DNA of 64,000 bases. Origin: Pilatotrama ljubarskyi (lineage: Eukaryota > Basidiomycota > Agaricomycetes > Polyporales > Polyporaceae). Positions within the stretch are counted from its first letter, which is position 1. Each line of letters begins with the position of its first letter. Both the position numbers and the translations under genes were made by a program. The notes beneath the pieces were generated by a model. That model did not search any database, was not told the origin of the DNA, and saw only the letters and a list, made by a program, of their open reading frames with translations. Location: assembly GCA_022385805.1 (NCBI GenBank), contig MU277704.1:1-64000 (forward strand), read 5' to 3'. Shown piece by piece: positions 47,624-62,071 of the stretch.

Positions 47624-49385
47624 ATGATTGCAGAAGACGCTATGGAGCTATACCACGAGCCAGACAGCTCACAGCCCTTTGGCAGACCGAACTGGGACGG
47701 CCACAAACTGCCCGCCTCACAGCACACGGACGACCTCGACTTCCGCGTCGAATGGGTCGAACGCCCTCTCTCAAACCCCGCACTCAAGTCCATCATACGA
47801 AACTGCCGGCCAGGTGAGACCACATCCTTCGTCCCTCTCCTCACCCTCCCCATTCACGACCTCCGTCGCTCTCCCCCAAGAACGTTCCTCAGATCACCCC
47901 GCCCCAGCCCCTCCCCCGGCTGTGCCCACCGAAGCCGGCCATACATTGCGTAGGCCAGGCAATGCCAACCATCCCGCACACAGACCCCGCCATACCGTCC
48001 TTATCCAAGAGACTCAGGATCCCGAGGTGGACGAAGCCAAGCGCCAGTTCGACTCTATCGCCAGGCATGCCATAGACTACAGCCTCCACATCTCAAAACG
48101 CAAGGCCGCCAAATTGGATCCCGCCCACAAGGAGAACCGGTCTTCCAGCTCAGCTGCCACCCTCCAACGACGGCATACCGCCGAGGAGATCCAAGCCGCG
48201 CCGCCTGCTCCCAAGCCCAAGGCTCCTCTCAAGAGCCGTTCGACAGAACCCAGTGTCTCCTTCGCTACTGGGACGAATGCTCGCCCTGATGCAATGGACG
48301 AGGACCATCCCGTCCCTGGCCCGTCAAAGCCAACGTTCCGGAGACCTAATCTCACCGACTTTGTCAATGCCAGCGAAGACGACGACGAGGATGACGACGG
48401 GATGCCCTCCAGCACGCCCACTCCCCCACCCAGGCAGCGAATTCCCCAACGCAGCGTATCCTCCGCATCTTCGTCTGTCTCTGCATCCAAGGGCAAAGCG
48501 CGCCAGTTTGCGGCTTTCTCAGAGTCGCCTACGAGCCTCTCCCAGGCCCCGCTTACCCGGCGTCATTCCATCGATCCGTCCGTTTCATACTCGTCCGCAC
48601 GTTCAATCTCAACATCCCCTGTCGAGCAGAGGCCGAGCTCACAGAGTTCACAGCGGGAACGTGACCCGAGTCCCGTCGTACCGTCCCCGCTCGCTCTCGC
48701 AGCACAACAGTGCCCCTCGGCCATGCCGCCTCCCCCAGTGCCCGTTTCCCAGCCTGCACCTCCCCCGTCTCCCTTCGCGCAATCACAGCCCCGATCACAG
48801 TCCCCACACCCGCCGCAGTATTCCCAGGCTCCGGCATCCTCCCGCCTGCCACCCAACGTCTCGCAGTCACCCGCCCTCTCGCGCCCGTACGTCATGCCTT
48901 CCTCCACCCCCGGCGCGTCTCAAGCGCGCCCGTTGCGCGCGTCGCAGCGCGGTCCGCCTCCATTGGGCATGCGCCCCATTGCTCGGGCGGGAGCTGGAAA
49001 GTACCAGGTACCCAAGGCGCACCCGAAGGCGATCGCTGGGTTTACCGTGCCATTCAAGAATCGGCCGGCGAACGGGGTCGCGAGAGGACCTGCTGCCGCT
49101 GTAGCCTCCGGAGCAGGTGTGGGCGGGTCGTCCGCTGCAGGGGCTAGTGGGAGCGTCTCCGTAGCTGCTGCGATTGCGACCAGGGTGCCCTCTGCTCCTG
49201 TTGTGGACGGTCGCGGGAACGCGGCTGCGGTGGGTGCGCCAGTACTCCCGGAAATGTCTGCCCGCAGGCCGGAACCGCCGGATGCGACGGAGGACGGGAA
49301 GGAGGCCGACTCGAGTTACGGCGATATTCCGTTCGACTTTGACCTCGACGCGCTGGACGAGGCTATGAGCGTGTATGATGGCTGA
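47624..49385 (+). CDS. Disordered Ser/Pro-rich protein of unknown function
   Basis: Two exons, 47624-47813 and 47881-49385, join in phase to 564 residues. The first exon codes a conserved-looking N-terminus (WDGHKLPASQHTDDLDFRVE, LSNPALKSIIRNC). Exon 2 starts ERSSDHP and contains RQFDSIARHAIDYSLHISKR, an acidic run (NASEDDDEDDDG), long Ser/Pro/Gln stretches with many SP sites and a short conserved-looking block KYQVPKAHPKAIAGFTVPFK. The end is acidic (IPFDFDLDALDEAMSVYDG). No domain is recognised. Low complexity and many SP/TP sites suggest a phosphorylated scaffold or nuclear regulator, which is inference only. It shares an upstream region with myosin II. Confidence 0.75.
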
Positions 49386-50725
49386 CCATGCTGACCACCT
49401 GAGCTACCGGATGATATTATGCATCATGATGTTATTGTGCGCTGTCTTGGAATGTGTAGCTTATACGCGACGCATCGGTCACTGCACAACCGTGTTCGTT
49501 CACATGTGTGTACATAGGATACTAGAGAATTGTCAGTCAATGTTCTTGCCCGCCATCCTGATCCGCACGCGCAGGTGCAATAGACATCCACTGCTTGACT
49601 CAACTCTATGTAAGTAAGTGTGGTGTGGTGTCTTCTGGGCATCTCCTTATGTTCAGATACTCTTCTGGAATTGCCGTTCAGTACCATGAGGGAATGCGAC
49701 ATGTCTCTGAACATAGAGCGGACACGTGCGACGCTTCGAGGACGTAAACGGTAAGTTTACACGCGACGGTCGTCCTCGAGCACTGAGCCTATCGCGATCA
49801 ACTATCCTCTCCCTGGGGACTGGCAACGCCTGCAGAGCCCGTGGACCGCTTAGTCATCAGACGCTGGGGGGAAAGATGGGCATCGCAAGGTCGCTGCGAT
49901 TGAATAGACGCGCGCGCGCGCGTCGAGCGCCAATTACTTTGGCAGACCGCGCAGACCTTGAGTATACTATTTTATATCGGGCTCTGAGGCCTTGAAGGGC
50001 AGAGGCAGCACTGATATTGACGAGCAAATTCTCAATGAAACTACTCAGAAATATCATTTTTACGAATGCTCAGAGCTCGGAAATCAGCACACTTGCATAG
50101 ATCCTGGCCACTACCGCGTCCATCCTGGTGTGTCTGAACGCGCGCATGCAGCGCGGCAACGGCAATAATGCGCGCACATGTTTCGCTCTCACTAGTTCTA
50201 AAAGAAAGGGTTTTCGCCGCTCATCGTGAACACCGTGAGCATCTGTAGGCGAGCCCAGAAGTTTCTGAGAAATGGGTCGCGCGCATCACGTGATGCGTTC
50301 AGACGCGAAAGTGGCGGTAGTGCGCGTCTCGCTCCGTGCTCGAGCCGCTGCCTCCTGTCGACGCAGTCTTGTGCTCCCTCTTTCTCGCGCGCCGCTGCAA
50401 AAACCATCGCGATTCCTCAACGCCGCTCGGATGCAGATACTGAGTAGAGTGGATTTTGGATAAGGCACCCATGTCGACCTCCTCAGGCGGTATCTCAAGC
50501 ACTGGTCAAGACTCTCGAAAATCTTTCTGCTCAATGTTTAGAATACACCTCAAAGGTTCAATTCCACCTTTCACTGGACCCTCGCGGGGCGAGAGGCAGC
50601 AATGAACTTGTTTCGATTTCGGTGCCCACATATTCCAGGCGTCTAGAGAATTAACAAATATGTACAAACAAGTGTTGGTTCGCAGGCGTTGCCACTCCCC
50701 ACTCTCCCGTTCACCGTCAAGTAGT
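49386..50725. other. Intergenic region, no supported gene
   Basis: About 1.3 kb with no convincing coding frame. It contains the CG palindrome at 49907-49924. Base composition shifts to AT-richer stretches around 49960-50090 and 50520-50680. Confidence 0.5.
49907..49924. repeat. Perfect alternating CG palindrome
   Basis: The sequence is GA, seven CG units, TC: an 18-base perfect palindrome of alternating purine and pyrimidine. Such tracts can adopt Z-DNA in principle. It is intergenic. Confidence 0.9.
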
Positions 50726-52449
50726 ATGGCTCACGAGCCGGACTCCGTTGCTCTCAAGCTCCACTTTTACGAGAAGCTCTCTACAGAGCAGGCCGCTCAA
50801 ATCACCGCCTTGCACACGCAGATCGTGGGGTTGAACACGCAACTGTCTTCCCTCGCTCGACAAGTGGAGGTGCAGCACAAGCACATTCCACAGTTGGATA
50901 GCTCGTTCCCTAGCGATCCTAACGAAGATGGTGTGAAGAAGAATGAAGCGGAACTTCTTGTGGCATTCGAGGAACCGCAACCCGTTCGCATCATCGCGGC
51001 GCTCGTGGGCACCTCTTCAGCCACTTAATTCGCTGTACAACCTGGACGTCATCGCGCTCTGCACAGAACAAAACCAAGCTCCAAGACATCAAGGATGGAT
51101 CAGTGTCTCGCTCAGATACCGACCACCCGAGCTCAGGACCTAGTCGTCCTACGGCCAAAGTCCCGCGGAAGGTATGCAACGTCGCAAAGTTCAATTTCCG
51201 CGAATAACGGCTCAACAGTGAGACATTACAGACAGCTCGTGGTGTCAAACGGGAGATTAATATTGGAGAGGTAGAACTGCATGGGCGGCACCCGGCGGAC
51301 GGTCAGCCAAAGCTGAAGCGCCCCTTCCTGACTCTGGAGGTGGTGGTTCCACGCCCTTCTTGATGGATGCGGTCCATTGACACTCCTGCACCATTTGCGC
51401 AACCGTTGTTGCCCATATCTGTGTCGGACTCGGAGTATTCGGATGCGGATGAACCACCACCGGCGACAATGGACGCTGAGTCCAGAGCCGAGGACTTTGC
51501 ACAGGGTAGTCATGTTCGTGCCGTTACATTCAGCAGCTTTGGTCCAAAGACTTGATATCTGACCTACGTGCAGTCCTCCGCAGCTCATGCAGCACTCCTC
51601 GCACCGCGTATACGTGACATACCAGTCTTCCCAGTGACGCTGTCTCCACCAATCCGCGACCTGGAGGTCAATCGCATGTTCATCTCAGAGACGTTCGGGA
51701 ACGACCCCCGAGGGATGTCCGTGGATTTCGACGATGAGAACCGCATGGAATACGACCATGATTATCTGCATTGCTTGTTCACCAAGGCGATCAGGAACTG
51801 GACTGTGCCATGGCAGCTCGGTCACCCTGGAGTACTCTTCCTACCAAGGCCCAAGGTCTTGTGGCCCAAGGGTACACAGAAACTAGTTGTGGGTCATCGT
51901 GATGGACACTGGCAGTATATGGACGAGTATGACCTCCGTGCGACTGTGATCCTCTCACCACAGGAGTACTGTATATAGCATTACCACGCAATGCGAGTGA
52001 TTGCTGCATTTCCGCAACTGCCTTACGTGTCTCACTGTGCTTCAATATGTGACAGGTGAAGCGAGAATGGGGGAATGTCCTGGGCGAGAAGGACACTGCC
52101 CGTGATCTCCGAGCCCCTGCTGTCCTTCGCAGTCAGCTTGGACGGCAGCCAACGCAGCAGGAAGTCGCAGAGGCACTGGATACAAAGGACAACTTTGCGC
52201 TCCAGCCGGAGGACGTGATTCGGGCCTTTGAGGACATATGGTGGGTATCAACTACATCTAAAAACCGCGAAAATGAGAATTCACTACCTGGGCATCATAG
52301 ACAATGCATGCATGGTCAATGAGATGTGTTGGGTACGACGAACGATCCCAGCAGAGGATTGCAGATCGCTTGAGCAAACTGGCACGGGCAAGCTCAAGGT
52401 GACATTTGACAGCATCGTCATCGAGAGCATGATTATCCCATACCAGTAA
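50726..52449 (+). pseudogene. DUF6697-like gene, probably broken
   Basis: An N-terminal piece from 50726 (MAHEPDSVALKLHFYEKLST, QIVGLNTQLSSLARQVEVQ) looks like a short coiled coil. A second block (about 51568-51975) has PVTLSPPIRDLEVNRMFISE, LFTKAIRNWTVPWQLGHPG and VVGHRDGHWQYMDEYDLRA. A third (52056 on) has VKREWGNVLGEKD, LRSQLGRQPTQQEVAEALD and EDVIRAFED. These resemble the Agaricomycete DUF6697 family, named from memory. After RAFED the sequence continues in another frame (GYQLHLKTAKMRIHYLG) with no intron between, and the junction after the second block is also out of phase with any GT-AG pair I tried. Hence probably a pseudogene; whether the first block belongs to it is uncertain. Confidence 0.55.
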
Positions 52450-52629
52450 ACTCATGCAACTCCACCGCCAGTAGCCGCTCAATTACATCTCCAATTCTGA
52501 GGACTACACCCACTACGAGTGATGTTGGGACATCGAGATGCATTACGTATATCCAATACTCTTTTACTTTTACTAGGGGGCCGACATAGAATGTGTGGCA
52601 GAGACTAGTAGTCCTGCATGGTTTCCGGA

Positions 52630-55594
<2,965 letters not shown>

Positions 55595-55802
55595 CGCAGA
55601 CGACGGCGACGACGACAGAGACGGCGAGGAGGAGGGAGAGGACGACGAGGAAGTGACTCGGAGCGGTGGACTTGGCACAGGCGCTCGTGAACCTTGTGCC
55701 ACGGGCGCCTAGATGATCCTCGTCGTAAGTACTTTGGCTCACTCCTCCGAGCTCAGCCACAGCAGTCGACCACGACATACACAACCTGGGACAGGCAAGA
55801 GA
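55595..55802. promoter_or_regulatory. Divergent promoter of ARG5,6 and ULA1
   Basis: The start codons at 55594 (minus) and 55803 (plus) lie 208 bases apart, so both promoters must fit here. No site is assigned. Confidence 0.5.
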
Positions 55803-57819
55803 ATGACCGGGCCAGAGTCGCAGGACATCGAGCAGGCGACGACCTCCATCGCGTACAGTCCGCTTTCGCCGCTGCATCGCGTGCTCGTGCTCACCGGCTG
55901 CCGCTCTCAGACCCGCACAGCCCGACGACAAGACGCGTCGGTACGATCGCCAGCTACGGTATGCTCTTCGCGCACGTCTGTGTGAACAAACGTATTGAGA
56001 GCTTGCAGGATCTGGGCTGCGTCTGGTCAGGCCGCCCTCGAAGCATCGCGCATCCTCGTCCTGTCCTCTTCAGCCACATCCACCTCCATCCTCAAGAACC
56101 TCGTCCTCCCAGGCATCGGCCACTTCTCCATCCTCGACTCCGCCGTCACTACCCCTGCGGATGCTGGGAACAACTTCTTCCTCAATGCTCGCCAAAGCAT
56201 AGGGAAGCCGCGCGCCCAGGAAGCCGTCCCTCTCCTCCGTGAGCTGAACGAGAGCGTCCAGGGAGAGGCCGTCCTCAAGGACGTCAAAGACATCCTCACG
56301 GCGGACCAGGGAAAGCACTGGTTGGCTGGCTTCTCAATCATCATCGCCCACAACCTCGACAAGAGCACTCTGGAGGATCTCTCCAGCCTTCTTTGGTCGG
56401 ATCCGAATGGCCCTCCTCTCGTGGCCGTGCGTTCGGCTGGTTTCCTGGCCGAGTTCCACATTCAGTATCATGAACACTGCGGTACGTATACTGCAGAAAT
56501 CAGAGAACTTGCGCCTCACCTTCGCTGTAGTGTCACAGTCGCATTCTGAGACTGCACCCTCGCTCCGCATCACCCGGCCATTCCCTGCCTTGCTCGAATG
56601 GGCACGTAGCCTAGACTTGCAGAACATGGACCCGACTACCCACGGGCACATCCCGTTTGTGGTCATTCTCGTCCGTCTCGTCGACGAGTGGCGCAAGAGC
56701 GTGCGTGCAGTGTTCCACAGCCCCTTACATACCCATCTCACGCGCATCAACAGCACGATGGCAACTTGCCCAAGACGGCAGCGGAAAAGAAGGAGTTCAA
56801 GAGCAACATCTTGGCTCTGAAGATCAAGCCAGATGAAGAGAACTTCGACGAGGCCGAGGCGCAAGCATGGCGTGTCTGGTCCGAGCCTGCAGTTCGTACC
56901 TCCCTTTCGCGATCGTCGTAGGTGCTGAACGCCACTTCTAGATCCCTGGTGATGTCCAAGCGCTGTTCTCTCTCCCTCCACTTCCCTCCACTCCTCACCG
57001 GCATGCTACCTTCCATGCGCTCTTGGATACCCTCGCCGAATTCACGAAGGACCCTTCAGGACCTGGCACGCTACCACTGAGCTCTACACTACCTGACATG
57101 AAATCGGATACGGAGAGCTACGTTCGCTTGCAAAACCTATACCGTCAATGGGCAGAGGTCGAGAAGGTTCGTCACACACTAATGACCGTGCTTGATATGA
57201 AGCCAACGATATATGCCTACGCAGAATAAGTTCAAGGAGCTTTTTGCGAAGAAATACCCAGAGCTCGCCAAAACCGCTAACCCCGAGGAGGTGGACACGT
57301 TTGTCAAGAATTCGCACCACCTCAGGGTACAGAGGGGGAAGCAATGGGGCGCGTTCGACAGAGACCGCGAAGCTATTGGTAAGCTACCAGATGACTGGTA
57401 TGCAGCTCGTGACTGAAAATACTACACAGTGAACTCGCTGATGATGGCCCCGCGCGAGACTGCTACACATCTCGCTTTATCGGCATTGACGAACCTGCTC
57501 TCGCGAAAGGCTGAGATCACCGACCATTCGCTCAAGGCCGAAATTGTTTCGCTTGTCGGTGAGGGCGTCGACCTACCGGAGGAGTTGGACGCTGCGGTCG
57601 GAGAAGTGTACGTCTGTGATTCGAACGCTTTTATGCCGGTTGCTCACCCTTGTGGATTGTAGAGCGCGAGCACCGACAGCGGACCTGCCCAACACGGCTG
57701 CGTTCCTGGGCGGGTTGGTCGCGCAGGAGGCGATCAAGATGATCACGGAACAGTACGTGCCGCTGAACGGGTACTGCGTCGTGGATCTTGTCGATTCGTG
57801 GACGGGAGTTGTTGCTTGA
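55803..57819 (+). CDS. ULA1: NEDD8-activating enzyme E1 regulatory subunit (APP-BP1/Ula1)
   Basis: The first exons 55803-55852, 55911-55958 and from 56009 join in phase: MTGPESQDIEQATTSI, then PDDKTRRYDRQLR, then IWAASGQAALEASRILVLSS. Further family blocks are NLVLPGIGHFSILD, AGNNFFLN, FSIIIAHNLD, RSAGFLAEFHIQYHEH, and late TAAFLGGLVAQEAIKMIT and GYCVVDLVDSWTGVVA. This is the catalytically inactive half of the heterodimer that, with Uba3, adenylates NEDD8/Rub1 for cullin modification. As expected it lacks an active-site Cys domain. Several short introns interrupt the middle. About 530 residues, the normal size. Confidence 0.95.
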
Positions 57820-58043
57820 GGGTGATGGTGTCGAGGCGGACTAGATTAGGATGCAAGAATGTTGTAACATAGAATGGGGTCGCTTTGCCACTTGCTTTGC
57901 TGAGTTCGGACGCAATGCATCGTTAGTTCGTACTGACCACCCGTGCTGGAGCAAGAGTACAGCGAATCGAGAGCTGGGCGTATGGTCCATGGGTGTAAAT
58001 TACAATGATGGCGACGATACGGCTACTACCATACGAGGAGGGT

Positions 58044-59292
58044 TCAAGACCTGTCCGGTGCGGGGACTTGAGCGTGCTGTTCTGGCTGAGAAGATGTACG
58101 GGCCATGCCGCCCGCTCCCTCGCCCTGCGATCCACCAAGGCCGATCTTGCTGAGAGCGGCTTGGAGGGCGTCGAAGAAGGCCTGATGAGGGGCGGGGTGG
58201 ATCGAATCGATGGTGTGGAGGTGAATGAGGCCTGTAGTGGGCGAGAAGGTGTAGGTCGAGTTTCTAGCACGTCCCTTCAATACACACCATCGGAATCGGA
58301 TGGTAAAGGGACGTACACCTCCCAGCCGCCTTCGGCCTTGCTGACACGGTTGATACCGTGGACGACTACGCCGATGAACAGGCTCTTCTCGCGGAGACTG
58401 CGCGTCTTGGCTTGTTGGGGACGGCCCTGTGGACCTGGTGGGCTGTCAGCGCTCAGGCTGGAAGATGAGGAGGAGCGCGGGCCGTGGACCCGGACGCGCT
58501 GCAGCTCGACGCGGAGGTCAGTGTACAACGCGTTGAGTGTGTGCCTTAGTATCACGGAGGATGCGAGGTAAAGCGGCAGGCCTGGGGTGTTGGGTGTGCG
58601 TCAGCCTCGGGCAGGAAGGAGGGTGGTCGAGCGGGCTGTTCACGAACCTTCTACATGGAGGGTGCGTGGAAAGGGAGGTGGAAAAGGCGTGGGCGGTCTG
58701 TATACGAGGCGAATATTGGGGCTGTAGATGGAGGTGTCGTCGTCGTGGGCGGACTTTGTGTTGTGGGCGGAGGTGTCGACGGAGGAGATGAGGCCTGTGG
58801 AGAAGAAGGTGGGGAGGGTCTGTTGGAGGACGTAGATGGCGCGTCCTGGACAGAGTGTTCAGCGAGTGCGCGCGTGCATGTGAACGGTGAAAACGTGGTG
58901 TGAATAACGAATGGATGGTATATGGTACATGGGACACACGGTAGGTACTGGGGTAGCATCAGACTCTCCAGCCTGGGGAAAGAGGAACGGCGCGACACAC
59001 CTGTACGGATCTCCCACTCCTGGTCCGAGAGCTCGCCGTGGCTGTCTGGCTCGGGGCTCGACGGCCCCGACGTTGGACTCTCGACAGACCTGAGCACGGA
59101 CGGAGGAGCAGCAGACGCGGACGCAGAGGAGAGCAGCGCGGGCTCGGCGGCTTCGAACGCGCCCGGCGGATGCGGGGAAAGCTGGAGTGACGCCGCGGGC
59201 ACGGACAATGTCCGGGCGGGCTGTCGTCTGAGGAGGCCGTGTGCGCGACAGGAGCGCGATGTGTGCGAGAGTGCTGTCCGGAGCGAGGCCAT
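58044..59292 (-). CDS. DUF2358 protein (human C6orf136-like), probably mitochondrial
   Basis: The start at 59292 gives a basic presequence-like N-terminus (MASLRTALSHTSRSCRAHGL) and a Ser/Pro-rich linker. After an intron follow LQQTLPTFFSTGLI, YSPNIRLVYT and, further, VILRHTLNALYTDLRVELQR, LFIGVVVHGINRV and NSTYTFSPTTGLIHLHTIDS. The spacing of YSP, the strand preceding the SPTTGLI block and the closing helix with PAPHQAFFDALQAALSKIGL match DUF2358 proteins, which have an NTF2-like fold. Molecular function is unknown; mitochondrial location is inferred from the N-terminus. Intron positions were set only roughly. Its start codon is 89 bases from that of the SPX-RING gene. Confidence 0.7.
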
Positions 59293-59381
59293 CGTCGTCG
59301 GAGTCGAGCTCGCCGTCGGGGTCGGTGTTGGAGGCCAAAGAGAGAGCGCGGACGGGCGCTTGGCTGGTTGTGTGGTCTGCG
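59293..59381. promoter_or_regulatory. 89-base divergent start-codon spacer
   Basis: Start codons of the DUF2358 gene (59292, minus) and the SPX-RING gene (59382, plus) are only 89 bases apart. Promoter elements or leader sequences of each must overlap the other's transcribed region. Confidence 0.55.
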
Positions 59382-61190
59382 ATGCACTTCTCAAAGACAT
59401 ACGCCCAGCTGCTGCTCACGCTCCCCCCGGAACTCAGGGAGAGCGCGATCCAGTACAGGCAGCTCAAGAAAATCATCAACCAGATCGTCGCGGAGCTCAC
59501 CGCCCTCGGTGAGTAGCTCGTCGTCATTCCCGCCCCGCCCCGCCGCTGAACGGCGTCCGCCACCCAGGCCTCTCCCCCGACGTCCTCCAGCGCGTCGTCC
59601 AGCCGCCCCCCGCTGCCAACGACAAGGGAAAGCAGAGAGAAGGCTCGTCTGGTCCAGCCGCCACCGGTCCCCGCGTCATCTACGAGTTCGCCAACGTCCA
59701 GAACCATGTCGAGCCCCGCCTCCGCCTCTGCCTTGACCCCGACCCAGACTCGCAGCCCTCGCCGTCCGATGCTGCCGGCCCATCCTCTGCCGCTCCCCGC
59801 TCAGACTTGACCATCTCACTTCCTATACCACCAGACGTCCTCCGTGCCGCCCTAGGTTCCTCTGCGTCCGAGCAGCTCAGTGGTGTGCACGACGCTTCCG
59901 AGGGCGACCTTGGATCATCAGATACCACGTGCGTGCTCTCTCCTTCGTTCCCTCACCTGTCCCGACCTTTCTGCTTCAGCACCCTCCCCGCCGAGCTGAT
60001 CATCCCCCTCGTGTCCGATACCAACTTCTTCCGCACTCTCACAGAAGCCCTCAACTCTCTCGCCGCCCACCTCGTCACCAAGCGTGCAGAATTTGAGACC
60101 ACCCTGCGCTCTCTCTCGCACGACATCTCCTCTGCGTCTCGGCCGTCGTCCTCTACCTCCTCCTTTCACCCATACTCCCCCTTCTCCTCAGATCCCGCCA
60201 ACATCTCTGTCTCGTCCCACGCTCTCGCCATCAACGCTCGCTCGGATCTGGACACATGGCGTCAGATCTTCCAGCTCTATATGGAGGCGGACATATTCCA
60301 AGGCCATCAGGAGCGCTTCAGGGGTGAGAGGGACATCGAAGATGCCGAGGCCCGGCTTCAGACCTTCAACTCGGAGCTCAAGGAGCGAATATCCAAGGGT
60401 TCTCTCAAGCTCCGCATGAAGCAGAGCCGTGTCGCCCTGAAGACGTTTATGGAACTGAATTCCTTCATCCTGGACTTGAGGAAGGTGATCCTTCCCTTCG
60501 GTGCTTCGAACACGAGCACCTACTGACTTGCGTCGCTTCCAGTTCCAGCACGTCACCGCTGAAGCGACCCGCAAGATTTTGAAGAAGCACGCGAAGAGAA
60601 CAGCGTTGCCCTTAGCTCCGGACTTGGCATCCCCCTTCGTCGTCAAAGCCGATGGCCAGGATGGCGCCCTCGTGCTGTCGCGAGCGACAGCTCGGAGTAG
60701 CGAGACACTGTCGCTTTCGTTGCTCCTCGTTCAAGCGCTCACGGAGACCCTGCTTCCCATCATACCCCATATCGACGATTACTCTTGCGTGATCTGCACG
60801 AGTCTCGCCTTCAAGCCCATTCGCCTGCGATGTAGCCATCTGTTCTGCGTTAGGTCAGTGTCCTGTTGATGATTTCCGTCGGTCTACTGACGTCCAGAAC
60901 GTGCACCTAGGTGCCTGGTCAAGTTGCAGAAACGCGGCGAAGAGCACTGTCCAATATGTAGGGCACCAACCGTACTCTCCGCCGACCGATGTGAGCTCTT
61001 CCATACCCATCAGTCTAATGCGTGTACTGAGCATTCGATGGTAGCGAATGTTGATTGGGCGCTCTTGAATTTCATGAAGGACTGGTTTCCAATGGAGGCA
61101 AAGAAGAAGCTCCAGCAGAATGAGCGCGAGGCCGCGGAGGAAGAGCTACAAGAGCTGGGCTTGGATGTAAGGGGGTGTTTGGTGATGTAG
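59382..61190 (+). CDS. SPX-RING protein, putative phosphate-responsive ubiquitin ligase
   Basis: The SPX domain starts at the first residue (MHFSKTYAQLLLTLPPELRE, YRQLKKIINQIV) and continues over several exons to FNSELKERISKGSLKLR, MELNSFILDLRK and FQHVTAEATRKILKKHAKRT, the basic helices that bind inositol pyrophosphates in this family. The C-terminus has a C3HC4 RING: CVICTSLAFKPIRLRC, CSHLFCVRCLVKLQ, HCPICRAP, split by an intron after FCV and another after SADR. It ends ELGLDVRGCLVM before TAG. Fungal SPX-RING proteins are E3 ligases tied to phosphate and lipid homeostasis; that role is inferred here. A GTAAGG inside the last codons could be an unused donor. A transposable element follows 22 bases after the stop codon. 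Confidence 0.92.
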
Positions 61191-61212
61191 TCGGTACTTT
61201 TGATCATACTTA

Positions 61213-61600
61213 GGCTCCGTTCGGCAACATTGCCTCTGCCTGGAACCTTGATCTCGCACCTCAGTGGGCGTGGGAAAGTCACAGGCCCCGTTCATACCCT
61301 TTGATCGGGGTGGCCGCAGTTTGCACATTTATGCTGCAATTGGAGATAAAATGCTACAGGTGTGTTCAATGAGGTCTAATATGGCTTCTGGAGCAAGACA
61401 CTGGGAGAAAAGAACGTCTTCACAGTCACAGCACGCGTCGAAGTAGAGCCCATATTTCCTGGTTGCCGAACAGCACCGTGACGTCACGAGCGTGACTAAC
61501 ATCACAGTGCCTCCGAGGCAGAGCACATGACCTCAAAACTGCCTTCTTTGGTAGCGGAGGCAGAGATTTCGAGGCAGAGGCAATGTTGCCGAACGGAGCC
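61213..61600. mobile_element. 388-bp non-autonomous inverted-repeat element (MITE)
   Basis: Two perfect 29-base terminal inverted repeats (61213-61241 and 61572-61600), beginning GGCTCCGTTCGGC, enclose 330 bases without a reading frame. TA follows and precedes the element on both sides, consistent with a TA target duplication (Tc1/mariner-like) or part of a longer one. No transposase is encoded. Family assignment is not possible by eye. It lies 22 bases past the SPX-RING stop codon and so probably within that gene's 3' untranslated region. Confidence 0.85.
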
Positions 61601-61697
61601 TAGTCACCTTGACTAGCAACACTGCATCTCTGTTGTGGATGATGACTAGGATTGTCACTCAGTCACAAGTGAGACCAATTGACGCCATTCTGACTAG
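61600..61697. repeat. Cluster of TGACTAG heptamers beside the MITE
   Basis: TGACTAG occurs at 61610-61616, 61643-61649 and 61691-61697, and its complement CTAGTCA at 61600-61606. The first two copies form a perfect 7-base hairpin with a 3-base loop. The cluster begins at the right edge of the MITE. It may be chance or part of an older element. Confidence 0.5.
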
Positions 61698-62071
61698 CAG
61701 TGGCTAACAGAGTGACTATCTGAGGTGCTGGGGCCAGTACACAGTTCACAGTACACACATTTTTCATAACTGCTTATATCATAACCACAAGAAAGGACTC
61801 ACACTGAGATGAATATGCTCACTGTGGGCTCAGCCTGCTCCTGTAAATGCTGGTCTGAGTTTCTTATTTGTACAGCGGCCGAGTCCTGCAATTATGATAA
61901 GTCCGGAAAATGCGGAGTTGAATCAGAGAAGAAGGTGGGTGCACGGGATGTAACAGGCACCTCTATCTGCACCCTGTGTGGCATCGTCCTCTGGATCTGG
62001 AACTTCCCTTCCAACTGTCATTCCACTATCTTAGCAACCATTAGGGATCACCAAGGGTTGGCTAGCCCACT

